DNA of 49,916 bases from an uncultured Clostridia bacterium (lineage in GTDB: Bacteria; Bacillota; Clostridia; TANB77; CAG-508). The notes below the pieces were generated by a model. The model saw nothing but the letters and a program-made list of their open reading frames with translations. It was not told the DNA's origin and did not search any database. The position numbers and the translations under genes were made by a program. Shown in pieces: positions 20,307 through 30,870 of this stretch; the stretch's first letter is position 1, and each line of letters starts with the position of its first letter. The DNA is taken from NCBI GenBank assembly GCA_947624525.1, contig CANQKT010000053.1, forward strand, positions 1 to 49,916, read 5' to 3'.

Positions 20307-21218
20307 ATGATTTTCAAGGATTACTATAAAATATTAGGATTAGAAACCAAAGATGTGACAAGCGAAGAAATAAAAGTAGCATATAGGGAACAAGCCAAGA
20401 AGTATCACCCTGATGTAAATGTTGGAGATAGAAATGCAGAGGAAAGATTCAAAGATATAGCAGAAGCCTATAGAGTATTGTCAGAGCCTGCTTCAAAGAG
20501 AAAATATGATAGAATGTGGAATAATTATGTTGGAAAAAAGAGAGCAAAATATGAAGAAAGCAAACGAGGAAAAACATCAATATTTAGCGACTTTTTCAAC
20601 ATGTTTTTTGGAAATATAGATAATAAGAAAATGGAAGCTAAAAGTGCTACCACACAAAGTGGAAAAGTATCTAAAAAAGGAGAGAATATATCTACAGAGA
20701 TAAATATATCTATAAATGATGCCTTTTATGGAGCTAATAAAAAAATTTCCTTGAGGACAATTAATGGAACAATGAAAAGCTTTGATGTTAAGATTCCAGC
20801 AGGAATCCAAAACAATGAGAAAATCAGGTTGATCGGACAAGGTAAAAAAGGCGAAAATGGTGGAAAAAGCGGAGATTTATTTATTAAGATAAATATTGAG
20901 GATGATTCTCATTTCAGGTTGATTGGATATGATTTATATAAATATTTATTAATTACGCCATGGGAAGCAGCACTAGGTACAAAAACCAATATTTCTTCTA
21001 TTGATGAGGAAGTAAAGATAATAGTCCCAAAAGGAACACAAAGTGGAGAACTATTAAGAATTCAAGGTAAAGGCTATAAAGATGGAAAAGGTAGTAGAGG
21101 AGATTTGGTAGCAGAAGTTAAAATAATGGTTCCAAAAGAAATGACAGAAAAGGAAACGAAGTTGTTTAAAGATTTAAGCCAAATCTCTCATTTTGAGCCA
21201 AGAACAATGAGTATGTAA
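20307..21218 (+). CDS. J-domain co-chaperone (DnaJ/CbpA-like, no zinc finger)
   Basis: MIFKDYYKILGL...YHPDVN (HPD motif) plus a DnaJ C-terminal domain; ATG at 20307 preceded by aggggga. The ORF track start at 20223 is probably an upstream in-frame extension. Confidence 0.92.
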   Translation: MIFKDYYKILGLETKDVTSEEIKVAYREQAKKYHPDVNVGDRNAEERFKDIAEAYRVLSEPASKRKYDRMWNNYVGKKRAKYEESKRGKTSIFSDFFNMFFGNIDNKKMEAKSATTQSGKVSKKGENISTEINISINDAFYGANKKISLRTINGTMKSFDVKIPAGIQNNEKIRLIGQGKKGENGGKSGDLFIKINIEDDSHFRLIGYDLYKYLLITPWEAALGTKTNISSIDEEVKIIVPKGTQSGELLRIQGKGYKDGKGSRGDLVAEVKIMVPKEMTEKETKLFKDLSQISHFEPRTMSM

Positions 21219-21240
21219 GTGAAAAGTAGACATAAAAGTA

Positions 21241-21269
21241 TTGACAAATAATCTAAAAAACATTATAAT
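21241..21269 (+). promoter_or_regulatory. Consensus sigma-A promoter
   Basis: ttgaca, 17-nt spacer, tataat. Confidence 0.8.
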
Positions 21270-21333
21270 TAATAATGTAATTGCACAAAAGATTAACTAT
21301 GATTAAATTTCATAGGAGAGGGGTGTAGGGTAT

Positions 21334-21867
21334 ATGGAAAGCTTACAAGGTAAGCACTTTAGTATTACAGATAAAAAGGATGTTAATACAATAATATATC
21401 AAATAAATCGAACAGATAAAAAAGAGATTATGAATGGTGCACCAAAGTTTACTATTGAAAGGTTAGAGTTTTCAGAAGAATTAAGGGATGATGCATCAAG
21501 AAAAACATTTTTTGTTGATAATCCGAAAGAAGAAGGAAATCAGCTTGTTATTTTGTCATTTGGGGAAAATAGAGTTGTTGTTAATATGGGAATATTGATA
21601 GATGATAAGGTAAAAATCTCTAAAAAGCCTATGCCTGTTAAGTTTGATACTATATATTCAGAAGATAAAACAGTGTTTAAGGAGTTTAAATATACACCTA
21701 ATTTACAAAGACCAATATCAATTATTGATCCTGAAACAACAGAAGAAATTGAACCTACATTGTTTTTTGATAATGAAACAAATGAAGTCAAAGGTAAGAT
21801 AGAATTACAGCCTAAAAAACCATACTTTGCCTTTGAGATAAGAGAAGATAGAAAGTTTAGATTTTAA
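21334..21867 (+). CDS. Hypothetical protein (177 aa) upstream of a VirD4-like gene
   Basis: ORF with a Shine-Dalgarno-like ggagaggggtg region; no family recognised. Confidence 0.8.
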   Translation: MESLQGKHFSITDKKDVNTIIYQINRTDKKEIMNGAPKFTIERLEFSEELRDDASRKTFFVDNPKEEGNQLVILSFGENRVVVNMGILIDDKVKISKKPMPVKFDTIYSEDKTVFKEFKYTPNLQRPISIIDPETTEEIEPTLFFDNETNEVKGKIELQPKKPYFAFEIREDRKFRF

Positions 21868-21886
21868 AAAGGAGAGGAGAATTGAG

Positions 21887-22183
21887 ATGAGTAGTGCAAA
21901 TGCAAATTCATCAGAAGTTAAAAGAAAGGAATTGATGCTTGGTAAATTTAATTCATTAGCAGTAGAATTTGATAAGGAAGTTACTATTATACCTAATAAA
22001 AATAAATCTTATTCACTTTTAACTGAGGATGGATTTTTAGAAATAAAAGCATATAGCAATCCTATAATACAAAAAGATGGAAAAACAAAGAGAATAAACA
22101 AAAAGACTGGAAAAGCATATGTAACAAGAACAGTTCCAAAAGCATTACAACAAAAACATACAAGAACAACAACAGAAAGATAG
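21887..22183 (+). CDS. Hypothetical basic protein (98 aa)
   Basis: ORF with aaaggagagga RBS; no family recognised. Confidence 0.75.
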   Translation: MSSANANSSEVKRKELMLGKFNSLAVEFDKEVTIIPNKNKSYSLLTEDGFLEIKAYSNPIIQKDGKTKRINKKTGKAYVTRTVPKALQQKHTRTTTER

Positions 22184-22255
22184 ATAAAATTAAGTATTTA
22201 TAGAATATAAGATACTTCAATTAACATAAACATATGAGAAAAGAGGGAACTTTAT

Positions 22256-24179
22256 ATGGAAAAATTCAAAAGTTTCATGGAAAAAATAAAAAAGCATATA
22301 TGGATATTTTTAATAGTATGGCTAGTATTGGTCATACTATTTGTTGCGCCTTTATGTTATACAATTACTGAAGGAAATCAAGAGGGACTAAGATGGATTG
22401 AAGCTGTTAGCTTACATCTCGGAGAAAATTTCTTGAAATTTCCTATAACTGTTATTTTTAAAAGTGAATATGTAAATGATTTTATAAAGGGAATAGAATA
22501 TTTTTCAATTGTATATATTGGCTTGATTATATTCTCAACATATAAAACATTACCTAAAAGTGCATTTCAGGATATTGAACATGGTTCAAGTGACTGGTGT
22601 AGACCGGGAGAACAGTACAAGGTGCTTAATAAAAAAGAAGGTTTAATATTGGCAAAGGATAATTATTTGCCTGTGGACAAACCGGGAAACGTAAATGTAC
22701 TAATTGTTGGACGGATCTGGTGCTGGTAAATCTGCTACATATTCAAAACCAAATGCATATCAAAGGCTAGGTTCATATGTATTTACAGACCCAAAAGGTG
22801 AGTTATATGATGATACAGCAGGTTTCTTAAAATCAAATGGATATGAGATAAAGGTATTAAATTTAGTTAACCCTGCAAATAGTGATGGATACAATCCTTT
22901 AGCACATATTAATAGTGAATTGGATGTAGATGTTATAGCAAATACAGTTGTAAAGGGTCAAAAATCTGAAGGTGGTTCAGCAGACCCATATTGGGATGAT
23001 ATGGCTGAAATGCTATTAAAATCTTTAATATATTATCTAATAGCTACACGCCCACCAGAGGAGCAAAACTTAGCAAGTTGTGCTGAAATGGTAAGGGCAG
23101 CAAGCAATAATGGAGGTAGTAACTTATTATCTGAAATGATAAATACATTACCATATGACCATCCTGCAAGAATGTATTATAAATCTGTAGAACTTGCATC
23201 AGATAAAACTTATAGCTCAATTTTAAGTTCTTTGCAATCAAAATTAGGCAAGTTTGATTCTAAAGAAATTGCAGAAGTAACATCAACAGATACAATAAAT
23301 TTCGAAGATATAGCAAACAAGAAAACAGCATTGTATGTAATATCATCAGATACACATACAGCATATGATTTCTTATTAACAATATTTTTCTCACAATTAA
23401 TTCAACAATTATATGATTTTGCTGATAAAAATGGTGGAAAATTAAAAGTACCTTGTTTCTTTATTCTTGATGAGTTTGCAAACATAGGTAAGATTCCAGA
23501 CTTTGATAAGAAAATATCAACATCAAGAAGTAGAAAGATATCTTTTAGTGTTATATTACAGAACTTAGATCAATTAGAGGCAATATATGAAAAATCACAC
23601 GAAACTATAGTTGGTAACTGTGATACACACGTATTTTTAGGAAGTAACTCTTTTAAAACTGTTGAGTATTTCTCAAAAGAATTAGGAGAAAAGACTATAA
23701 AAAGGCCAAGTGATTCAGTAAATAGAGATAATACAGGAAAGAAAACCGGAAAGAGTGAATCAGAACAAATAATGGCAAGAGCATTAATGACACCAGATGA
23801 ATTAAGAAGAATGGATAATGATTTTTGTATTATTTTTGAAAAGGGATTAAAACCAATAAAAGCTCATAAATACTGGTATTATAAGACTAATATGATTAAA
23901 GAAATGGATAAAGTAAAACTTGATCATAATGAGTTTAACGTTGGAGACAGAGGCGTTTGGAGAAAGTTCAATCCTAATAATCCATATACTGAAAACAAAA
24001 GTAGTGGAGGAAATGATTTAAAGGTAGAATCATTAGATGATTTATTTGATGAAGAATTTCAAACTGTTGAGGATGATTTTCCAATGCCAACGGTTGAAGA
24101 TAGTGGACCTTCTGATTTAGACATACAAAAGGAATTAGAAGCTAAATTTGATGAATTATTTGGACCTCTAGATGAATAA
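22256..24179 (+). CDS. VirD4/TraG-like type IV secretion coupling ATPase, expressed only if the ribosome shifts +1 at CGG 22712-22714
   Basis: ORFs 22256-22729 and 22704-24179. Removing c22712 gives NVNVLIVGGSGAGKSATYSKPN (Walker A) and one 640-aa protein; Walker B-like FFILDEFANIGKI; N-terminal TM helices. Confidence 0.88.
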
Positions 24180-24193
24180 AATTATAATTTTTA

Positions 24194-24240
24194 ATGACTT
24201 TCTAAGCAAAAAAACTTGTAAAAGCTTAGAAAGTCATGTA
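24194..24240 (+). terminator. Terminator-like hairpin
   Basis: Perfect 14-bp stem atgactttctaagc/gcttagaaagtcat. Confidence 0.7.
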
Positions 24241-24384
24241 TACTTTTATATGGAAATTATCATTTAATTCTTTTGAATTATTTTTCAATAAATTTATTAA
24301 AAAAGTATTAAATACTATTTATTTTTATGTTATAATATTTTGGAACCAAAACTTAAGAATTAAAACTAAAAAGGAGATTAAAAC

Positions 24385-25464
24385 GTGAAATTTGTACATA
24401 TAGCAGATATGCACTTTGACACGTCTTTTACAACATTGACTAATAGGGCTAATTTAGGTGATGTCAGAAGATTAGATCAAAGGCAGACATTTAAAAAAGT
24501 TATTAATTATATAAAAGATAATAAAATTCCCTACCTATTCATTGCAGGGGATTTTTATGAGCATGAATACATTCGTTTAAGTACGATAGAATATATAAAT
24601 AATTTATTTACAGAAATACCAGAAACACAAGTTTTTATTTCACCGGGGAATCATGATCCATATTTGAAGGATTCTTTTTATAGCAAATATTATTGGAATG
24701 ATAATGTACATATTTTTGATGCAAAATTATCAGTCGTAGAGCTTGAAGATGTTGATATATATGGCTATGGTTTTGATGATTTTTATTATACTAATCATGA
24801 GTTAGAAGGTATGCAATTAAAAAATCCAGAAAAACTAAACATCTTAATTGCTCATGGCTCATTAAATGCATCAGATACATTAGACAGACAATATAACCCT
24901 ATTTCAGAAAAAACAATTGAAGAAAAGGGGTTTGATTATGTTGCACTAGGTCATATTCATAAAACAGATTATAATTCAAAAGAAAATCAGAGAATAGTCT
25001 ATCCCGGTTCAACAATATCTTTAGGCTTTGATGAACTTGGACCACATGGTATGATAGTGGGGGATGTTCAAAAAAATAGTATACAGTTAGAGTTTGTTCC
25101 AATTGATGATAAGGAATTTGTTATAAAGGAAATAGATGTTACTGAGATGTTAGATTTAGACGAATTGGCTTCAACTATCAATAATATGGATTTTTTGAAT
25201 AATGTGTATTATAAAATATCTTTGATGGGTAGAAGGAACTTTGAGATTGATTTATACAAATTGAATAAATTGATTATTGAGAATAATATAATAAAGATTA
25301 AGGATTATACTAAATTAAATTATGACTTGGAGAAGTTGTCTAGAGAGAATACATTGAGGGGTCTATTTGTTCAAGAGATTATGAAAAAAATGGAAGAAAA
25401 TCCGTCTGATGAAGAGGTTTTACAAAATGCGTTAGATATTGGATTTGAGATTTTGGAAAAATAG
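24385..25464 (+). CDS. SbcD/YhaO-like metallophosphoesterase exonuclease
   Basis: VHIADMHFDTSF, AGDFYEHE, SPGNHDPY, LGHIHKTD motifs. Confidence 0.92.
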   Translation: MKFVHIADMHFDTSFTTLTNRANLGDVRRLDQRQTFKKVINYIKDNKIPYLFIAGDFYEHEYIRLSTIEYINNLFTEIPETQVFISPGNHDPYLKDSFYSKYYWNDNVHIFDAKLSVVELEDVDIYGYGFDDFYYTNHELEGMQLKNPEKLNILIAHGSLNASDTLDRQYNPISEKTIEEKGFDYVALGHIHKTDYNSKENQRIVYPGSTISLGFDELGPHGMIVGDVQKNSIQLEFVPIDDKEFVIKEIDVTEMLDLDELASTINNMDFLNNVYYKISLMGRRNFEIDLYKLNKLIIENNIIKIKDYTKLNYDLEKLSRENTLRGLFVQEIMKKMEENPSDEEVLQNALDIGFEILEK

Positions 25465-25537
25465 GTTGTAGACAACGTTTGTATTGTGCTATAATAGCAA
25501 CTGGTAAAAAAACATATAAATTTGAACTAATAATGGA

Positions 25538-27571
25538 GTGATATACTTGAAAATAAAGAAAATAAAAATCAATTCTTTTGGAAATCTTGAGGATAAAGAA
25601 ATTGATTTATCGGACAATATAAATATAATTTATGGAAAGAATGAAGCTGGAAAATCCACATTATTAAAATTTATTACAAATTCTTTTTATGGAACATCTA
25701 AGAATAAAAAAGGGAGAGAGTTTTCAGATTATGATAGATATAAACCATGGGGGAAAGAGGATTTTTCAGGAAAACTAACCTATGTATTGGATAATAATGA
25801 GCAATATGAGGTATTTAGAGAATTTGGAAAGAAGAATCCAAAAATTTATAATAGTAATATGGAGGATGTTTCGAAAAATTTCAATATAGATAAAAACCTC
25901 GGTAATCAGTTTTTCTTTGAACAAACAAAGGTGGATGAAAAGACTTTCTTATCAACTATTGCTTCAATGCAACAAGAGGTAAAGTTAGATAAGGGTTCAC
26001 AAAATGTGCTTATCCAAAAGATGGCGAATATTGCTGGCACGGGTGAGGATAATGTTTCGTACAAAAAGGCGATTGATAAATTATATAAAAAGCAATTAGA
26101 TGAAGTTGGAACATATAGAAGTCAAGGAAAGCCTATCAATATTGCGCAAGATAGGTTAAATGAATTAAAGAATAAGAAGCAAGAATTGCTAAATTATAAG
26201 GATTTGAAATATGATTTTGAAGAGAAAAAAAATGAAATAGAGGAAGAAATCGTACAAGACAACTTGAAGATTGAAATACTAAAAAAAATGAAGAAAATAA
26301 ATGAAAAAGAAATGCTAGAACATGAGAAGCTTCATTATAATGTTGACTTAATAAAGAAAGACGAGTTGGAAATCTTCGAGCTAATCAAGAAAAAGAATTA
26401 TATCTTAGAGGATAATGATATAGAAAGTGAAGAGGCATTAGTAAAAGAGTACAATGATAAAATAAATTCATTAGAGCCGATGGAAAGAAAGAAATTTTCA
26501 AGGCAAAAGATTAATCCAAAAAAGTATATTGCTATGACAATATTGCTAATTATTATAAATGCTTTGCTTATTGTATTTTTAAAGGATAACATGCTAAAAT
26601 ATTTAGGATTACTTGGTTTCCCAATTATATTCATAATATATAATATAGAAAAAAATAGGCTAGAAAATGAAAGAATTATTAAGCAAAATAAAGAGGAATT
26701 GAGTAAAAAGGTAGAGGAGAATAAAAAGCTACTTGTTTTTGAAAAAAATAAAAAGCTACTTGAGGAAATTAATATTTTAAATGCAAAAATAGAAGTCTTT
26801 GAAAAAGACAAAAGAGAGCAATTAAAAATAATGGAGGAAACTAAAGCAAGAATTCAAAGTCTAAAAGACATTGAAAAGGAAAAATTAAAAAATACATATA
26901 GAAATAGAATTGATATTTATGAAATTAATAAACTAGTAAATTCTGAAGACATAGATAGTAAGTTAGAAGAAATTACAAATAGTATTAATGAGAAAAAAAT
27001 AGAATTGCATAGGATAGAGTTGAATAAGGAAAACATAATTCCGCAGTTAGAAGACCTAGCTCAAATAGAGGAGGAATTAGTAATTACTGAGGAAGAATAT
27101 GAGGATTTAATGAAAAAGAACAATTCTATGCTAGTTGTAAAACAAGTGCTAGAGGATGCATATGAAAAAATGAAAAATAATGTTACCCCACGATTTACAA
27201 CTGGTTTATCAGATAATATTTCTAAAATATCTGATGGAAAGTACAACAGAGTTTCTATTAACGACGAAAATGGTATGATGGTGGAACTTAAATCTGGAGA
27301 CTATATCCCAGCAGAAAGGTTAAGCCTTGGAACGATTGATCAATTATACTTATCACTAAGATTATCAATGAATTCAGAGGTTTCAACTGAAAATATGCCT
27401 GTCATTTTAGATGAAGCATTTGCTTATTATGATGATGAGAGATTGGAGAACATATTGAAGTTTTTGGCTGATAATTATAGGGATAAACAGATTATTATTT
27501 TGACTTGTACTAATAGAGAAGAAGTAATTTTGGGCAAGTTGGGGTATGATTTTAATAAGATTATATTGTAA
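25538..27571 (+). CDS. SbcC/YhaN-like AAA ATPase with coiled coil and central TM hairpin
   Basis: IYGKNEAGKSTLLKFI Walker A; C-terminal LSLGTIDQLYLSLRLS signature and PVILDEAFAYYDD Walker B; hydrophobic IAMTILLIIINALLIVFL...LGLLGFPIIFIIYNI. Confidence 0.9.
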   Translation: MIYLKIKKIKINSFGNLEDKEIDLSDNINIIYGKNEAGKSTLLKFITNSFYGTSKNKKGREFSDYDRYKPWGKEDFSGKLTYVLDNNEQYEVFREFGKKNPKIYNSNMEDVSKNFNIDKNLGNQFFFEQTKVDEKTFLSTIASMQQEVKLDKGSQNVLIQKMANIAGTGEDNVSYKKAIDKLYKKQLDEVGTYRSQGKPINIAQDRLNELKNKKQELLNYKDLKYDFEEKKNEIEEEIVQDNLKIEILKKMKKINEKEMLEHEKLHYNVDLIKKDELEIFELIKKKNYILEDNDIESEEALVKEYNDKINSLEPMERKKFSRQKINPKKYIAMTILLIIINALLIVFLKDNMLKYLGLLGFPIIFIIYNIEKNRLENERIIKQNKEELSKKVEENKKLLVFEKNKKLLEEINILNAKIEVFEKDKREQLKIMEETKARIQSLKDIEKEKLKNTYRNRIDIYEINKLVNSEDIDSKLEEITNSINEKKIELHRIELNKENIIPQLEDLAQIEEELVITEEEYEDLMKKNNSMLVVKQVLEDAYEKMKNNVTPRFTTGLSDNISKISDGKYNRVSINDENGMMVELKSGDYIPAERLSLGTIDQLYLSLRLSMNSEVSTENMPVILDEAFAYYDDERLENILKFLADNYRDKQIIILTCTNREEVILGKLGYDFNKIIL

Positions 27572-27607
27572 ATGCACAATTTGGGACGTGTCCCTATTGT
27601 GCATTTT
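27570..27607 (+). terminator. Terminator-like hairpin
   Basis: aaatgcacaat-t-tgggac/gt/gtccc-t-attgtgcattt followed by t. Confidence 0.7.
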
Positions 27608-27680
27608 GCATGTTGTTCCTAATTGCATAATTGTGCATAAATCCCAAAAGTCTCTCATACAATGACCTAGGAGGATTTTA

Positions 27681-28749
27681 ATGAAGAATATTGTCAAAAT
27701 AGTATTTGTAATAATTGCAACACTAGTAGGGGCTGGCTTTGCATCAGGCAAAGAAATATTTTCCTTTTTCTTTTCATATGGTAAAGCACGGATGTATAGG
27801 AATTTTTATTTCCAGTTTTATCATTAGTCTAGTAGTACATAAGGTGTTCAAGATATGTAATGAGAACAATATTGAAACATATCAAGAGTTTTGTGATTTT
27901 ATGGGGAACTGTAGTGTAATATATAAACTCAAATTATCTGATTATAACAATTCAGGATTTGCTAATTTATTAAATAATGTAGTAAATATATTTTTATTAA
28001 TATCATTTTATGTAATGATAGCAGGCTTTTCTAGTTTACTGAAACAAGAATTTTGTTTGAATGGAATTTGTGGTAGCATGATAATAGTTGTATTATGCTA
28101 TCTTGTGTTTTTGAGAAATATAAATGGTCTTATTAAAATAAGTAATTATTTAGTGCCAATTCTAATTGCTTTTATTTTGATTATATCATTGAGAAATACT
28201 AATGTTATTGAAAATTATGATAGTATTATTAATGTAATTGAAAAGATGGGAGGATCTTATTGTAGAGCAATAATAAAGAGTGTATTATATGCTTGTTATA
28301 ATTGTATTATATTAATTCCAGTATTAATACCACTGAGAAAGAAGGTTCAGAATAATAAAAATGCGTTATTAATTTCTACTATGAGTTTTGTATTGCTTAT
28401 AGTGCTTAGTTTTGCAATTTTTAATTTATTACTACAAGGTAATACAGAGATATTTAATCTTGAAATGCCAATTATAGGGGTTGTAAAACAATATGGATAC
28501 ATGTTCAAATATATGTACATTGTAATAATAGCCATTTCTATTTTTACAAGTGCTGTTTCTGCTGGATGTGGGTTGTTAAGTAATTGCAGTAAAAATGATA
28601 AGGCATATAAGAGAAATTTAAAATTGATGTGTATAAGTGCGGTTTTTTTATCACAAATTAGTTTTTCGACTATGGTTAATTTGATATATCCTGTGCTTGG
28701 AATATTTGGGGTTCTAGAAATTATTTTAATATGTTGCCGAGAGAAATAA
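27681..28749 (+). CDS. YkvI-like membrane protein (transporter fold), expressed only if the ribosome shifts +1 at CGG 27789-27791
   Basis: ATG at 27681 after aggagg: MKNIVKIVFVIIATLVGAGFASGKEIFSFFFSYGKA, then CGG; removing the C gives ...GKAGCIGIFISSFIISLVVHK and a 355-aa protein. Confidence 0.85.
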
Positions 28750-28815
28750 AATAATAAATATAAAAATTTCGCCTAAAACCTTGCAAAAAATAACAAAAAC
28801 TGGTATAAATTTGTT

Positions 28816-30042
28816 ATGAAGAATAAGTCAAAAGAGGAAACAGAAATGAAGCTATTAGAATATAAACAATTTAATAACTCAGATGAAGAAAAATCCTTAA
28901 ATAAAAAGAAAGTGACTGTAGCAGTTATAATATTATTAATAGTACTTATAATAGTAATAACATTCATTGCCTATATATCAAGTCCAAATGTCAGAGATTT
29001 TATGGACAAATATATCTTATTTAAAAACGTAAACGAAAATGATTTAGCATATATAAACATAGATGAAGATGAGAGTATATATACATATGCATTTTACAAT
29101 TATGTTGTTGTTTTACAAAATAACAAATTAACTCTTTATAACTCATCTGGAAATGAAGTTGAAAGTTTTGACAACTTTAATATTAGTTCACCAATATTTG
29201 CAACACAAGACAATTATTTAGTTGTAGCAGAAAAAAATCAAAAAAAGATATATTTAATAAAAGATAAAAAAATAATGTGGGATAAAGATGTAGAGGGACA
29301 AATTTCGAGGGTAAATGTAAATCAAAATGGATATGTTTCAGTAATTGTTGCAGGAACCAGCCATAAATCAGTAATAACAACATATTATGAAGATGGCTCA
29401 GAAGTATTCAAAACATATTTATCAAAGACATTAGCTGTTGATGTAGATATATCATTAGATAATCAATATTTAAGCTTTTGTGAAATGGACTTATCTGGAA
29501 CTTTAATAGAGTCAAAGATAAAAACTATATCAATAGAAAAGGCAAAAGATGATCCTTCAAATGCAATTATATACACATATGAGATTCCGTCAAACACACT
29601 AGTTACCAATTTGGAATATCATGAAAAAGATACACTTTTATGTTCATGCGATAATGAGATTTATTTATTAAAAAATGGTAGTTTAGAAGCGGTATCAAAC
29701 GTAAACAATAGTGATATAGCTTTTTGCGGAATTCAACTAAATAAGAGCTATTTTAAGGTATTAGAAACAAGCAATGGAATAAATAATCAAAGTTCAAATA
29801 TAGAAATATTTAATACAACAAATAACAACTCATATACATATAAAATACCCGGAATTGCAAAAGAGGTATATGCAAAAGATGGTGTAATTGCTTTAAATTT
29901 AGGCTCAGAGATATATTTTGTAAATGAAATGGGATGGCTTATAAAAAGGTATTCTTCAACTCAAGAGATAAGGCATATAGTTATTTCCAATAATATTGCT
30001 GGAATAATTTATAGGAATAAAATTGAGTTTTTAGCTATGTAA
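28816..30042 (+). CDS. Single-TM extracytoplasmic protein with propeller-like repeats (DUF5711-like)
   Basis: 408 aa; one N-terminal TM and beta-rich extracellular region; tentative family. Confidence 0.75.
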   Translation: MKNKSKEETEMKLLEYKQFNNSDEEKSLNKKKVTVAVIILLIVLIIVITFIAYISSPNVRDFMDKYILFKNVNENDLAYINIDEDESIYTYAFYNYVVVLQNNKLTLYNSSGNEVESFDNFNISSPIFATQDNYLVVAEKNQKKIYLIKDKKIMWDKDVEGQISRVNVNQNGYVSVIVAGTSHKSVITTYYEDGSEVFKTYLSKTLAVDVDISLDNQYLSFCEMDLSGTLIESKIKTISIEKAKDDPSNAIIYTYEIPSNTLVTNLEYHEKDTLLCSCDNEIYLLKNGSLEAVSNVNNSDIAFCGIQLNKSYFKVLETSNGINNQSSNIEIFNTTNNNSYTYKIPGIAKEVYAKDGVIALNLGSEIYFVNEMGWLIKRYSSTQEIRHIVISNNIAGIIYRNKIEFLAM

Positions 30043-30198
30043 ATTGAATTAACAAATTGATTAGTAATATATAAATAATTTTGGATTATAGGTATGATTT
30101 GAAATGCATTTAAAGTTAAAAGTTTATAGGTATCTTAGATAAAAACCTAAATTTTAATAAGGGAGAGCATGATTTTGTAAATCATGTATATGTGAAAT

Positions 30199-30843
30199 AT
30201 GTTTATAATAGTAGATATAGTAATTTTAGCAATTATATTGCTATGTATCTCTATGGGATACAAAAGAGGACTTGCAGGTTGTTTGGTGAAAGTTTTATCA
30301 TTTTTTATTGCTTTGGCAGTAGCTTTTATTTTGTTCAAACCGGCTTCTGCAATAGTTATAAACAGCACACAAGTTGATGAAAATATAAAGTCTTCAATTG
30401 TTCAAGTATTTGAATCAGATGAATCTGAAGAGGATAAGCAAGAGGAAAATTCGCCAATTATAAAATATATATCAGATGAAATTGAAAATGCCACAGAGGA
30501 AAAAAAGAACGAAATAGTTAATAATACAGCAGAAGAACTTTCAATTAAAATTGTTAATATATTGGCATTCATAATATTATATATTGTTGCTAGAATTGTT
30601 TTAAACTTTGTAAAGGTTATAGCTAATTTGATTGCTAAATTACCAATTCTAAAGCAATTTAACGAACTTGGTGGAGTAATATATGGCTTGTTACAGGGAT
30701 TGATAGTTGTTTTTATAGCACTAGCATTAATTACGTTTATTTCAACAATTACAGGTCAATATACAGTTCTAGAAATGATAAACCAATCTTATATTGGAAG
30801 TATTTTATATAATAATAATATTCTACTAAAAGTTATTTTTTAA
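30199..30843 (+). CDS. CvpA-like membrane protein
   Basis: 214 aa; IVDIVILAIILLCISMGYKRGLAGCLVKVLSFFIALAVAF plus C-terminal TM helices. Confidence 0.8.
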   Translation: MFIIVDIVILAIILLCISMGYKRGLAGCLVKVLSFFIALAVAFILFKPASAIVINSTQVDENIKSSIVQVFESDESEEDKQEENSPIIKYISDEIENATEEKKNEIVNNTAEELSIKIVNILAFIILYIVARIVLNFVKVIANLIAKLPILKQFNELGGVIYGLLQGLIVVFIALALITFISTITGQYTVLEMINQSYIGSILYNNNILLKVIF

Positions 30844-30870
30844 AAGTAATAATTTTTTTATAAAATAGGA

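Noticed and set aside
22704-24179. Separate 491-aa protein starting MLDGSGAGKS
   Set aside because: Would start in the middle of the Walker A motif with no RBS; better explained as the +1 continuation of the 22256 ORF.
27739-28749. Separate 336-aa protein starting MHQAKKYFPFSFHMVKH
   Set aside because: N-terminus is the wrong frame of a conserved permease start at 27681; the true frame joins at CGG 27789.
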